Assembly (NCBI GenBank): GCA_029865515.1
Contig: JAOUGQ010000133.1
Coordinates: 1 to 7,646, forward strand
DNA from: Nitrospirota bacterium
GTDB taxonomy: Bacteria > Nitrospirota > Nitrospiria > Nitrospirales > UBA8639
Direction of reading: 5' to 3'
DNA: 7,646 nt
Shown: piece by piece, positions 1 through 6,002 of the stretch
How positions within the stretch are numbered: position 1 is the first letter of the stretch
Layout: every line of letters starts with the position of its first letter
Translations under genes and position numbers: made by a program
Notes under the pieces: generated by a model
The model's database searches: none
What the model was told of the DNA's origin: nothing
What the model saw: only the letters and a program-made list of their open reading frames with translations

Positions 1-698
1 GCTTGGGCCAGATCCACAATCGACCGCAGGCGGTGAGCCAAGCCTGCGTAGCTGCCTTCGGGGTCAATAGGGTCTAATTGCGAGTATAAAGCAGAAAGTT
101 TAATGGACAGATTGATCCTGGGAAGGTAACCCAGATGGTCGGTTTCTAAAATAGGAAAGGGATTTGATTGTTGGATGACCTGATGCAATTGGGTCAACGT
201 CTGAAGACACCGCTTGTGATAGTGATCAGCTTCACTTTCACTGACGGTGGCTTCTCCGAGCAAATCAATGGAACAAGCGCAATGGGTTTGCCAAAGGCGA
301 GCAAGCGTCGGTAAAGCCTGATCAACTGTCTCACCTGCCATAAAGGTGTAGGCCATTTTAAGAAATTGCCGCCGCAATAGCCCCGTTCCCACTTTCGCGG
401 TAAGGGGATTGTTCGCAAATCGTGTGAGGAGCCACCGCAAGGGAGTCGGGAGAGATGGCAGGTCTTGAAAATATTCCTTCAGGATGCGCACAAATTGTTG
501 ATCGTTCTGGAGGGCGGGAAGGACATCGATGAAGCGAAACAGTTGAATTTTGAACTGTTCATCGCGAGTGCCCCAATCTAAAAGAAGATTTGTCCACCAC
601 CGGTGGTCCAAAAGCCCTGGAGCATGGTGATGAGCTTGTTCGGCCAATGTTTGCCCCAAGCGCTGAATGTCTGATTCTAGGGAATCATGACTAAGCAT
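1..698 (-). CDS. putA: PutA-type proline dehydrogenase (bifunctional with glutamate-semialdehyde dehydrogenase), N-terminal part
   Basis: The frame is open from an ATG at 698 to the left edge, so only the first 232 residues are visible. PutA enzymes are usually about 1000 residues, oxidising proline to P5C with FAD and then to glutamate with NAD. Seen: residues 145-158 read DLLGEATVSESEAD and residues 196-215 carry NLSIKLSALYSQ followed by DPIDPEG. Both match conserved strands of the PutA proline dehydrogenase barrel (compare the DMLGE and ISIKLSALHP segments of E. coli PutA). The protein begins directly with a helical arm, so the N-terminal ribbon-helix-helix DNA-binding domain of E. coli PutA is absent and autoregulation by PutA is unlikely. 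A GGAGG at 711-707 lies 8 bases before the ATG. It is the last visible gene of a leftward cluster, 80 bases after the preceding ORF. The aldehyde dehydrogenase half is off the window, so bifunctionality is inferred; a PRODH-only enzyme remains possible. Confidence 0.8.
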   Translation of the reverse strand, partial: MLSHDSLESDIQRLGQTLAEQAHHHAPGLLDHRWWTNLLLDWGTRDEQFKIQLFRFIDVLPALQNDQQFVRILKEYFQDLPSLPTPLRWLLTRFANNPLTAKVGTGLLRRQFLKMAYTFMAGETVDQALPTLARLWQTHCACSIDLLGEATVSESEADHYHKRCLQTLTQLHQVIQQSNPFPILETDHLGYLPRINLSIKLSALYSQLDPIDPEGSYAGLAHRLRSIVDLAQ

Positions 699-778
699 TT
701 CTTCTCCCTCCCTTCATAAACATTTTACATCTTTTCGGAGGATAAGGGAGATGGATAAAGGAGGATGCGAGAGAGACT

Positions 779-1938
779 TTAGGATCGGCAGGTAGAGAGT
801 CGTTTGCCGGAAATACTTCCATGGGGGCCGAGGGAGTTTTTGAATGTGCCTTCAAGGTGGGTGTCATGGTTGCTGAGCAGCAAGCTATCTTCTTGAATAC
901 CCTGGGGGAAGGTCCATTTGAGATAGACGGTATCCCCTTGAATCACAATTGTGCTTGGCTCGAGTTGAGAGGGAGAAGATTGGTCTGGGGGTGAAAAGGT
1001 GATCATCATTTTATGATCCCCATGGTTTTGGTGGTTATGCACAAGCCATTGCCAGGTTCCACACAAGCGAGTGGTAGCCGATTAGTCTGCTCATGTTGCT
1101 GCCACTGCTGAATGTGGCGCCAGTTTTCCCATGCTGTTTCATAGGCCGTGGTCTCTAACCGGATGATTTGAGTTAGGAGATTGGCTCGGAACATTGGCAG
1201 GAGCCGTGTTCCAATATAATGTTGAGCATAGGCTTGATGAGTGGAGGGGGAAGATGCGTGCTCTTTGGTAAGTTGATCCGGTGCTTGCCAGTACTCGAGT
1301 AATTTGGCCTCAATTCCCTTTTGACCGTGTTGCTGAAAAATGCTTGCCCAGGATAATGGACTGTTATCCCAATCCGGATAGGTTTGGTCGTAATAGGCGG
1401 CAAATTCAGAAAAATTGTTTCCTGGGGGGAGGGGTTCGGAAGTTGCTTGTGACCATGCGGATATTTGTTCGTAGAAATCCATCAGCAGTTTCAGTGGTTG
1501 GAGCGGAGATCGTTGAGTAATCCATTGGAGTTGAGCTTCCCCGGTGGCGGCCTCGGAGGATGGTGAACTTGCCGTTATGGATCCAACAATGCTTTTCCGA
1601 ATTTCCTGGGCATGGGCGGTACCGGCCAGGGATGCCAAATAGGTGGTGATGGCTTCCTTTGTCTCTTCTGCCAGATTCGGGTTTGTGGGTGAAGATTGCG
1701 ATTGAGTACGAAGTCGCGAGCCTGCAACCTGAGGGTTGGTTATGGATTGAAAGAAGGCAAGGGCCTCGTTATCCGAGGAAAGCTGAAGAATCTGTGCGTG
1801 GTGTTGTTCAAGGAAAGACCCGGGGGGGGCGGATAATTCCTGGTTTGCAAAAGCTGGGGAGAGGAAGCAATAAACAGAAATCTGAACGCCGACAAGACAG
1901 AAAGCCGGCATCCAATTCCGGTTGGCATGGAGTGCCAT
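779..1938 (-). pseudogene. Exported protein of unknown function, apparent frameshift near 1066-1081
   Basis: I do not recognise a named family. The start is taken at ATG 1938 because AAGGA (1948-1944) lies 5 bases before it and because it opens a clear signal peptide: a hydrophobic run ending SPAFA before NQ, cut after about residue 31. The mature part is rich in Gln, Ser and aromatics and is probably helical. The first frame runs to a TGA at 1008-1006 and ends in an unconvincing Cys-rich tail. The -1 frame, open from just after a TAA at 1084-1082, reads TTRLCGTWQW followed by HNHQNHG, and later GDTVYLKW, QEDSLLL, LEGTF and GSISGKR to a stop at 779. That looks like a genuine compact beta-rich secreted domain with Cys at both ends (possible disulfide). 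Joining the frames gives about 385 residues. Either a one-base deletion has broken the gene, or there is a sequencing error, or two ORFs are coupled: an ATG at 1009-1007 overlaps the TGA as ATGA. Coupling would leave the CGTWQW motif untranslated in that frame, so I favour a frameshift. Confidence 0.55.
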
Positions 1939-2023
1939 GGGTTTCCTTAAAACAGGGGTTGGTGTTGATTGTCTATGAGGAGAAATGAATGAGGCATGTT
2001 TCTCCCAAGGCAAGAAAAGGCGC

Positions 2024-2845
2024 TTATGGAAATTTCTTTATGATCTTGTTAATAAAATCCATTGAGGTTTGCAGGGCTTCTTCGGCATCTGCCAGCCGAT
2101 AGTCAGGAGAGCCGCTCCGCCAGAATCCATCATTAGCTTCAGAATAGGATCGGACTTCTACGGTCTTCCCGGCTTGTTGTGCCGTCTGACGAAACCTATC
2201 AAGTTCTTCTGCTGAATTGAGAAGACTCTTTCCTGGCGTCTGCAGCAATAGGGGACAATACAGGCGTTGTGCCATTTCAAAATCGGCAGGCAGAGTGCCA
2301 GAGATGGCTACGGCGGCTTGGAGCCGGCGCCGATGAGCGGCGGTTTTGATGGCCAGCGTCCCGCCCATACCAAACCCGATCACGGCATGGGCATTGCGGG
2401 TAGTTCGTTCCAATGTCGCATCTTCTGTCAGGTTGGCATTGAGAAATTCAAAACTGGCATTGATATCCTGTAAGGCTTGTTGTTCATTTAACCGCTCCAT
2501 TAAGGCATCAGCGACCTCCGCATTGGCTGTCACCATTCCGCCCTGCCGTCCATACAAATTCGGGACTAAGACCACGTACCCTTGGCAGGATAGGCCTTTG
2601 GCTAATTCTTGAATGTGTGATGTGAGCCCATAGCGATCGTGCAGAACGACCATCGCCGGTAATATTTTATTGGCCTCTTGCGGGGCGAATTGCATGCCTT
2701 CCACTTGAGGACATTTGGGGGCCCGTGTGGCGGCATAGGGGTCCACCATATGGTCTTTGTGGGTTTCAAAAATCCCCGTACTATTAAATCTCACGAGGGT
2801 ATATCCGATTTGTTCGACATCATAAGGAGTGGTGTGTTGGGTCAT
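2024..2845 (-). CDS. Dienelactone hydrolase family protein with degenerate catalytic site
   Basis: This is an alpha/beta-hydrolase of the dienelactone hydrolase (DLH) type, 273 residues against a usual 230-250. Evidence is the run VVLHDRYGLTSHIQELAKGL (66-85), then GYVVLVPNLYGRQGG, and the nucleophile-elbow region IGFGMGG (156-162). DLH enzymes carry a Cys (sometimes Ser) in the elbow, usually G-x-C-x-G-G, plus an Asp after a later strand and a His near the C-terminus. Here the elbow nucleophile is Gly159. The usual His in a GA-H-G/A-F context is Asp239 (EANDGF). The usual Asp after the G-x-x-D strand appears to be Leu208 in TPGKSLLN. The fold signature is intact but the catalytic triad is not, so hydrolysis is doubtful; a binding, scaffolding or regulatory role is inferred. 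No signal peptide is seen, so it is probably cytoplasmic. It is first in the leftward cluster, 85 bases before the exported-protein gene, with a good promoter upstream. AAAGG about 9 bases before the ATG is a modest ribosome site. Confidence 0.85.
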   Translation of the reverse strand: MTQHTTPYDVEQIGYTLVRFNSTGIFETHKDHMVDPYAATRAPKCPQVEGMQFAPQEANKILPAMVVLHDRYGLTSHIQELAKGLSCQGYVVLVPNLYGRQGGMVTANAEVADALMERLNEQQALQDINASFEFLNANLTEDATLERTTRNAHAVIGFGMGGTLAIKTAAHRRRLQAAVAISGTLPADFEMAQRLYCPLLLQTPGKSLLNSAEELDRFRQTAQQAGKTVEVRSYSEANDGFWRSGSPDYRLADAEEALQTSMDFINKIIKKFP

Positions 2846-2925
2846 CAGTTTTAGCCTTTGAATAAGAATAAAAACAGCTACACGAATGAAAATTTCTGTG
2901 GAAATTCAATAGGAAAATTAAAATC

Positions 2926-2955
2926 ACTATATCGGCGGGTTCTTTGACCTGTCAA
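2926..2955 (-). promoter_or_regulatory. Sigma-70-type promoter for the hydrolase-like gene
   Basis: On the minus strand a perfect -35 TTGACA (2955-2950) is followed after 18 bases by TATAGT (2931-2926), one mismatch from the -10 consensus. Transcription would start near 2919, giving a leader of about 75 bases before the ATG at 2845. The leader contains a short inverted repeat, AATTTC-TGTG-GAAATT (2891-2906), of unknown use. This promoter could drive all three leftward genes. Confidence 0.6.
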
Positions 2956-3111
2956 TCAACAGCTACTTTCCGTGGCCGTGTAACGTCCAAAATCTCCTCA
3001 ATATTTTTGACTCAATATGATCGAGGAAATTAAATGCGAGACTCTGGCGATAAGAGCAAAATCTGTCATGATAGATAATGACTTCATGCATCCTCCCGGT
3101 AAATTAGCCGT

Positions 3112-3438
3112 TTATTCGATTGGAGGAGGAACGAACTGAGGAACTTGCGTGCCCGTATTCACTGAGTAGACTGCATGGCGGTTGTCAATCCTGGCTTTGG
3201 GTGTTCTCTTAATTTTTTGATGAGTAGGCGGTAAGCCACTGTTGAGTCCTGTCCTTTTTCCATTGTAGAGATCTTCATGTCCCACCCCTTTTTGTCGACC
3301 TAACAGGCTAAAAACGTAGATTTTTTCCTTAAAAGGGGTTTCCTTCTGCATCCTAGAAATGTTCATTAGGGAATATTGCCAATGCATCGGGATCTGGTGT
3401 AAGATGCGCCCTATTCGAATTGGAAAAAAGTGCGACAT
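3112..3438 (-). CDS. Hypothetical small protein, doubtful
   Basis: An ORF of 108 codons with no long ORF on the opposite strand, so it is not a shadow. I do not recognise the family. The C-terminal two thirds, from MQKETPFKEKIYVF onward, look protein-like: basic and Pro-rich, with NGKRTGLNSGLPPTH and PKARIDNRHAVYSV, ending VPPPIE. No signal peptide or membrane helix is evident. The start is unsettled: no Shine-Dalgarno precedes the ATG at 3438, the ATG at 3366 also lacks one, and the ATG at 3351 has AGG directly against it. The 5' part overlaps a candidate promoter for the divergent gene at 3462. It may be a real conserved small protein starting near 3366 or 3351, or a chance ORF. Confidence 0.35.
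   Translation of the reverse strand: MSHFFPIRIGRILHQIPMHWQYSLMNISRMQKETPFKEKIYVFSLLGRQKGVGHEDLYNGKRTGLNSGLPPTHQKIKRTPKARIDNRHAVYSVNTGTQVPQFVPPPIE
3376..3405 (+). promoter_or_regulatory. Candidate promoter for the lysine-rich-tail protein
   Basis: TTGCCA (3376-3381, one mismatch to TTGACA) and TAAGAT (3400-3405, two mismatches to TATAAT) are separated by 18 bases. The pair lies 57 bases upstream of the ATG at 3462. It is a moderate match only, and it falls inside the doubtful minus-strand ORF 3438-3112. Confidence 0.35.
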
Positions 3439-3461
3439 ATGAATAAGGAAAGGAGCTGAGT

Positions 3462-3968
3462 ATGGAACGGCGAGTCACTTCCCATACGGAAGAAGAAGAA
3501 ATGAATCAGCGCCGTCGTCTTCTCACACTTGCACGGAAAGGGGATCAAAAGGCTGTTGAATCGTTATTTGAACTCTATCAAGTGCGCGTTTTTTCAGGTG
3601 AAGCCTTGAAAAAAAAGAAGCTTCCTTCCTTCCCATTGCCCAATCAAACAGGGTCTTCAGGAAGAGGACAGGGTAAGGCAGGGAAGAAAATAGTTAAAAT
3701 TCCCAAGCTCTCTTCATCGGAGGGGCTGCCTAAGCCTGGGTCTGCACGACCCCAAGAGGCAAAAAAGAAATCAGGGGTTTCCCCCAAGTTGACTGGAAAG
3801 GCAAAAGGGCCAAAACCGTCTACCGAAAAACCCAAGAAAGGCCGGCCCCTTTCTTCTACAAAAGCCCCCACAATAGCTGGGAGGATCAAAAAATCTGCCT
3901 CGACCTCCAAGGCCAAAAAGAAAAAACCTACTTGGTCCGCGAGACCAACCCGGGTTAAGAAAAAATAA
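3462..3968 (+). CDS. Sigma-70-region-2-like segment fused to a lysine-rich histone-H1-like tail
   Basis: 168 residues, not a family I can name. AAGGAG lies just upstream of the ATG. Residues 19-44 (RLLTLARKGDQKAVESLFEL followed by YQVRVF) resemble the start of sigma-70/ECF region 2 (typically L-x-x-A-x-x-GD-x-x-A-x-x-x-L-x-x-x-Y-x-x-R-V-x), but the homology stops there: the rest of region 2 and region 4 are absent. From residue 51 on, the chain is low-complexity and very basic. About a quarter of 118 tail residues are Lys, with many Pro, Ser, Gly and Ala, only three Glu and no Asp, ending RVKKK. Such tails in bacterial H1-like or AlgP-like proteins bind DNA or RNA without a fixed fold. A nucleoid- or RNA-associated role is therefore inferred, not shown. 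It may instead be a small helical protein with only chance likeness to sigma. It stands alone, converging with the ClpS-like gene 40 bases on. Confidence 0.7.
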   Translation: MERRVTSHTEEEEMNQRRRLLTLARKGDQKAVESLFELYQVRVFSGEALKKKKLPSFPLPNQTGSSGRGQGKAGKKIVKIPKLSSSEGLPKPGSARPQEAKKKSGVSPKLTGKAKGPKPSTEKPKKGRPLSSTKAPTIAGRIKKSASTSKAKKKKPTWSARPTRVKKK

Positions 3969-4008
3969 CTTGGAGAAGCAGCGGAGCCGTCAAGCAAATT
4001 GCCGGAAG

Positions 4009-4311
4009 TTAGTAACGGACTTCAACCCGCAAGCCACCGGCTGCGAGCTTCTTTCCTATAACATCAGCGTTTTTGATGTCACCTTGAAAAACCGTTGCAC
4101 TCCCTTGATGATCTATTTGCCAGGCTAATTCAAAGGCTTTTGGGGGCGTCATACCGGGAATCACCTGACAAAACAGATCAACGACTTGTTGGTAGGTATG
4201 ACAATCACAATTAAAGACCACGACTTCGGCTTCGTAATCGTTGCCGGTTCCTATATCGGTGGTCTCCAGTGTTTCCGGTGTCTTTACTGTTTCACAGACG
4301 ATAAGGTACAT
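4009..4311 (-). CDS. clpS: ClpS-like ATP-dependent Clp protease adaptor
   Basis: 100 residues from the ATG at 4311, the usual length for ClpS (about 100-106). An upstream TTG at 4365 would add 18 residues with no better ribosome site, so I prefer 4311, although no clear Shine-Dalgarno is seen there either. ClpS docks on the N-domain of ClpA/ClpC and delivers N-degron substrates. Seen: residues 26-38 YEAEVVVFNCDCH parallel the ClpS strand Y-x-V-x-L-x-NDD-Y-T; a helix follows with VVDLFCQVIPGM (43-54); then AFELAWQIDHQGSATVF (59-75), parallel to the family's M-x-x-VH-x-x-G-x-A. Asn34, Asp36 and His68 of the amino-group-binding site are kept. Cys35 replaces the second pocket acid of the N-D-D triplet. 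Trp64 replaces the gatekeeper Met four residues before the His. Specificity is therefore probably altered. No clpA neighbour is visible. Confidence 0.75.
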   Translation of the reverse strand: MYLIVCETVKTPETLETTDIGTGNDYEAEVVVFNCDCHTYQQVVDLFCQVIPGMTPPKAFELAWQIDHQGSATVFQGDIKNADVIGKKLAAGGLRVEVRY

Positions 4312-4579
4312 AATCAAACTATTGTAGCAACGGATTGGAAGCCTCTCAAGCGAATGGGTGACCAATCAACCACTCTGCATTCATACCGGGGTTGAGGTCC
4401 TAAGAATTTGGCAGGCGACGACAGACGATAAGGATGAGGGCCAGGAAGATTGTCCGTCTTCATTAAGCCTGGCGGAATTCATACCGAAGAAACTAGGGCA
4501 GCGGTATGCACATATGACAGCCAGGGTTAGATAAATAATAACTTTAATTTTCATCTAATAAAAATTTCAAGGAGTGTCT
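4312..4579. other. Divergent intergenic region between clpS-like gene and epimerase
   Basis: No gene is supported here. The stretch holds leaders for both flanking genes and an AT-rich block (about 4528-4569) just before the epimerase. ATGACA at 4514-4519 with TAATAA at 4536-4541 is a weak promoter-like pair with a 16-base spacer. Two short direct repeats occur: CAGACGATAAGG at 4295-4306 (inside the clpS-like gene) and 4422-4433, and ATTCATACCG at 4379-4388 and 4477-4486. They may be chance. Confidence 0.4.
4569..4574 (+). promoter_or_regulatory. Ribosome binding site deciding the epimerase start
   Basis: AAGGAG lies 5 bases before the GTG at 4580. The in-frame GTG at 4574 overlaps this site and cannot use it, so the protein should begin at 4580. 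Confidence 0.7.
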
Positions 4580-5602
4580 GTGGGGAAAACTATACTCGTG
4601 ACCGGCGCTGCCGGGTTTATTGGAAGCCATACGGTGGAAACGTTGGTCAAGCGGGGTGACCATGTCATTGGTCTCGATAACTTGAATGATTACTACGATC
4701 CCGTGCGAAAAGAGGGAAATCTTCGAGAGGTCACGGAGCATGCCCTGGAAGGGAAGTGGCCTGGAACGTTTCAATTTCTCAAAGGAGATATTCGTGACCG
4801 ACAGATGGTTTCAGATCTTTTTTCTGATCACCGTTTTGATGCCGTCGTCCATTTAGCGGCGATGGCCGGAGTTCGGGTGTCTATCGATGATCCAGGACTC
4901 TATTACGATGTCAATGTGATGGGGACACTCGTCTTGTTGGATGCGGCTGTTGGGCGGATTGGTTCTAAGGCCAAAGGCGCATCTTCTCCGACGTTTGTGT
5001 TTGCGTCAACTTCTTCCGTCTATGGCAACACTAAAACCATTCCCTTTGTTCCCGAGGATCCGTGTGACAGACCTCTTGCCCCGTATGCAGCGAGCAAGCG
5101 AGCGAGTGAATTATTAGGGTATACGTATCATCACTTGTATGGCCTGGATTACACCGTTTTTCGGTTCTTTACTGTGTATGGGCCGCGTGGCCGTCCGGAT
5201 ATGATGGCCTATAAAGTGTTAGATAATATTTTCACCGGCTGTGAAGTTCCCCTCTATAACAATGGCAATATGCATCGGGATTGGACCTATGTGGAGGATA
5301 TTGTCGCCGGTCTGGTCGCGGCAGTCGATCATCCGATGGGATATGAAATACTCAATCTCGGACGGGGTGAACCTGTTCTTCTGGCGGATTTTGTGAAAGG
5401 AATTGAACACTTAGCAGGGCGTCCTGCGCATTTAGTGCCCGCGCCCATGTTGGATGCTGATATTGCCTACACCTTCGCCGATATTTCCAAAACCAACAAG
5501 CTACTGGGGTATGATCCTAAGACATCGGTACCTGAAGGTGTGGCTAAATTTTGGACGTGGTATCAATCTGCCATCTTGAAGTCAGCCTCCCAAAAATCCT
5601 AA
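4580..5602 (+). CDS. NAD-dependent nucleotide-sugar epimerase, UDP-glucuronate 4-epimerase type
   Basis: 340 residues from GTG 4580, full length for an extended short-chain dehydrogenase/reductase. Seen: GAAGFIGSH at residues 9-17 (G-x-x-G-x-x-G Rossmann loop), an acidic end to strand 2 in GLDNLNDYYDP, then HLAAMAGVR, STSSVYG, the active-site Y-x-x-x-K as YAASK (169-173), RFFTVYGPRGRPDM and RDWTYVEDI. The DNLNDYYD stretch and the TVYGP-GRPDM stretch are characteristic of UDP-glucuronate 4-epimerases (CapI/LspL-like), which make UDP-galacturonate for capsule or lipopolysaccharide. GDP-mannose dehydratases and UDP-glucose 4-epimerases are more distant relatives and are less likely. Acts in the cytosol on UDP-sugars. 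It appears monocistronic: a divergent neighbour upstream, then a hairpin 64 bases after the stop. No glycosyltransferase is visible nearby, so the glycan it serves is unknown. Confidence 0.88.
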   Translation: MGKTILVTGAAGFIGSHTVETLVKRGDHVIGLDNLNDYYDPVRKEGNLREVTEHALEGKWPGTFQFLKGDIRDRQMVSDLFSDHRFDAVVHLAAMAGVRVSIDDPGLYYDVNVMGTLVLLDAAVGRIGSKAKGASSPTFVFASTSSVYGNTKTIPFVPEDPCDRPLAPYAASKRASELLGYTYHHLYGLDYTVFRFFTVYGPRGRPDMMAYKVLDNIFTGCEVPLYNNGNMHRDWTYVEDIVAGLVAAVDHPMGYEILNLGRGEPVLLADFVKGIEHLAGRPAHLVPAPMLDADIAYTFADISKTNKLLGYDPKTSVPEGVAKFWTWYQSAILKSASQKS

Positions 5603-5665
5603 AAACGATTCCCTCGCCATGCGGGTTGGTAGATTTCTTTGTAGACCCCGGTTCTGTTTCAGTTT

Positions 5666-5694
5666 AATTCCCCGTTGGACTGGACCGGGGAATT
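5666..5694 (+). terminator. Hairpin, probable terminator of the epimerase gene
   Basis: A perfect 9-base inverted repeat AATTCCCCG / CGGGGAATT encloses an 11-base loop and is followed by the T-rich CCTTTCT. It lies 64 bases after the epimerase stop. The T tract is weak, so termination efficiency is uncertain. The arm CGGGG can also pair with an earlier CCCCGG at 5646-5651. Confidence 0.5.
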
Positions 5695-5882
5695 CCTTTC
5701 TCCATTCCCCCCCCCAAGAAGTGTGCGGGAGCTTTTTCTCCAAAGAAAATATAAGGTTGTATTGTAAGAATAGCGATGTGACCCTCTATCGGTATTCTAT
5801 TCCGCAAGGTCTTTTTTGCCATATTGTCATCCACCCTTAATTTTCTTTCAGAACAGCCGATAAAGGTTAATAAGTGTCATTG

Positions 5883-5888
5883 TATAAT
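5883..5888 (+). promoter_or_regulatory. Candidate -10 box for the Pal-like gene
   Basis: A perfect TATAAT, but no good -35 hexamer stands 16-18 bases upstream. A TG directly abuts the box, one base off the extended -10 spacing. Transcription from here would give a leader of about 108 bases before the ATG at 6003, including the inverted repeat at 5949-5971. Confidence 0.35.
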
Positions 5889-5991
5889 AGCGTTGGAAGC
5901 AGTTGTTTGGCTTGTTAAAAGGCTGTTCCGTTTTGGAGATGATCGTAAATTCATTGTTTAACCTAATGAATATAACAGTCACCATTGCACC

Positions 5992-5997
5992 AGGAGG
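5992..5997 (+). promoter_or_regulatory. Ribosome binding site deciding the Pal-like start
   Basis: A full AGGAGG sits 5 bases before ATG 6003. A TTG at 5985 lies in the same frame but precedes the site, so it is not the start. Confidence 0.8.
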
Positions 5998-6002
5998 ATC
6001 TC

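Larger units (their letters stand above)
5603..6002 (+). other. 400-base intergenic region with hairpins and a C9 run
   Basis: No convincing gene; a 73-codon frame at 5619-5840 lacks a ribosome site and a recognisable product. The stretch contains the terminator-like hairpin at 5666-5694, a run of nine C (5707-5715), a TATAAT box at 5883-5888, an inverted repeat at 5949-5971 and the ribosome site of the lipoprotein gene. Confidence 0.5.

Noticed and set aside
3609..3617. A8 run and dnaX-like A-AAA-AAG heptamer in the lysine-rich gene, suggesting programmed -1 frameshifting
   Set aside because: The motif simply reflects consecutive Lys codons and recurs at 3761-3767. The -1 frame ends in a stop after about 25 unremarkable residues, and no stimulatory structure is evident.
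3644..3997. 117-codon minus-strand ORF opposite the lysine-rich gene, with hydrophobic Phe/Leu/Ala content
   Set aside because: It is the antisense of Lys-rich codons (AAA/AAG read as TTT/CTT), which automatically gives Phe/Leu-rich sequence. The plus-strand gene has the ribosome site and promoter.
5707..5715. Run of nine C as a phase-variation tract
   Set aside because: It lies in non-coding sequence about 170 bases before the nearest promoter-like box, so slippage would not switch a gene. It may only mark uncertain base counts.
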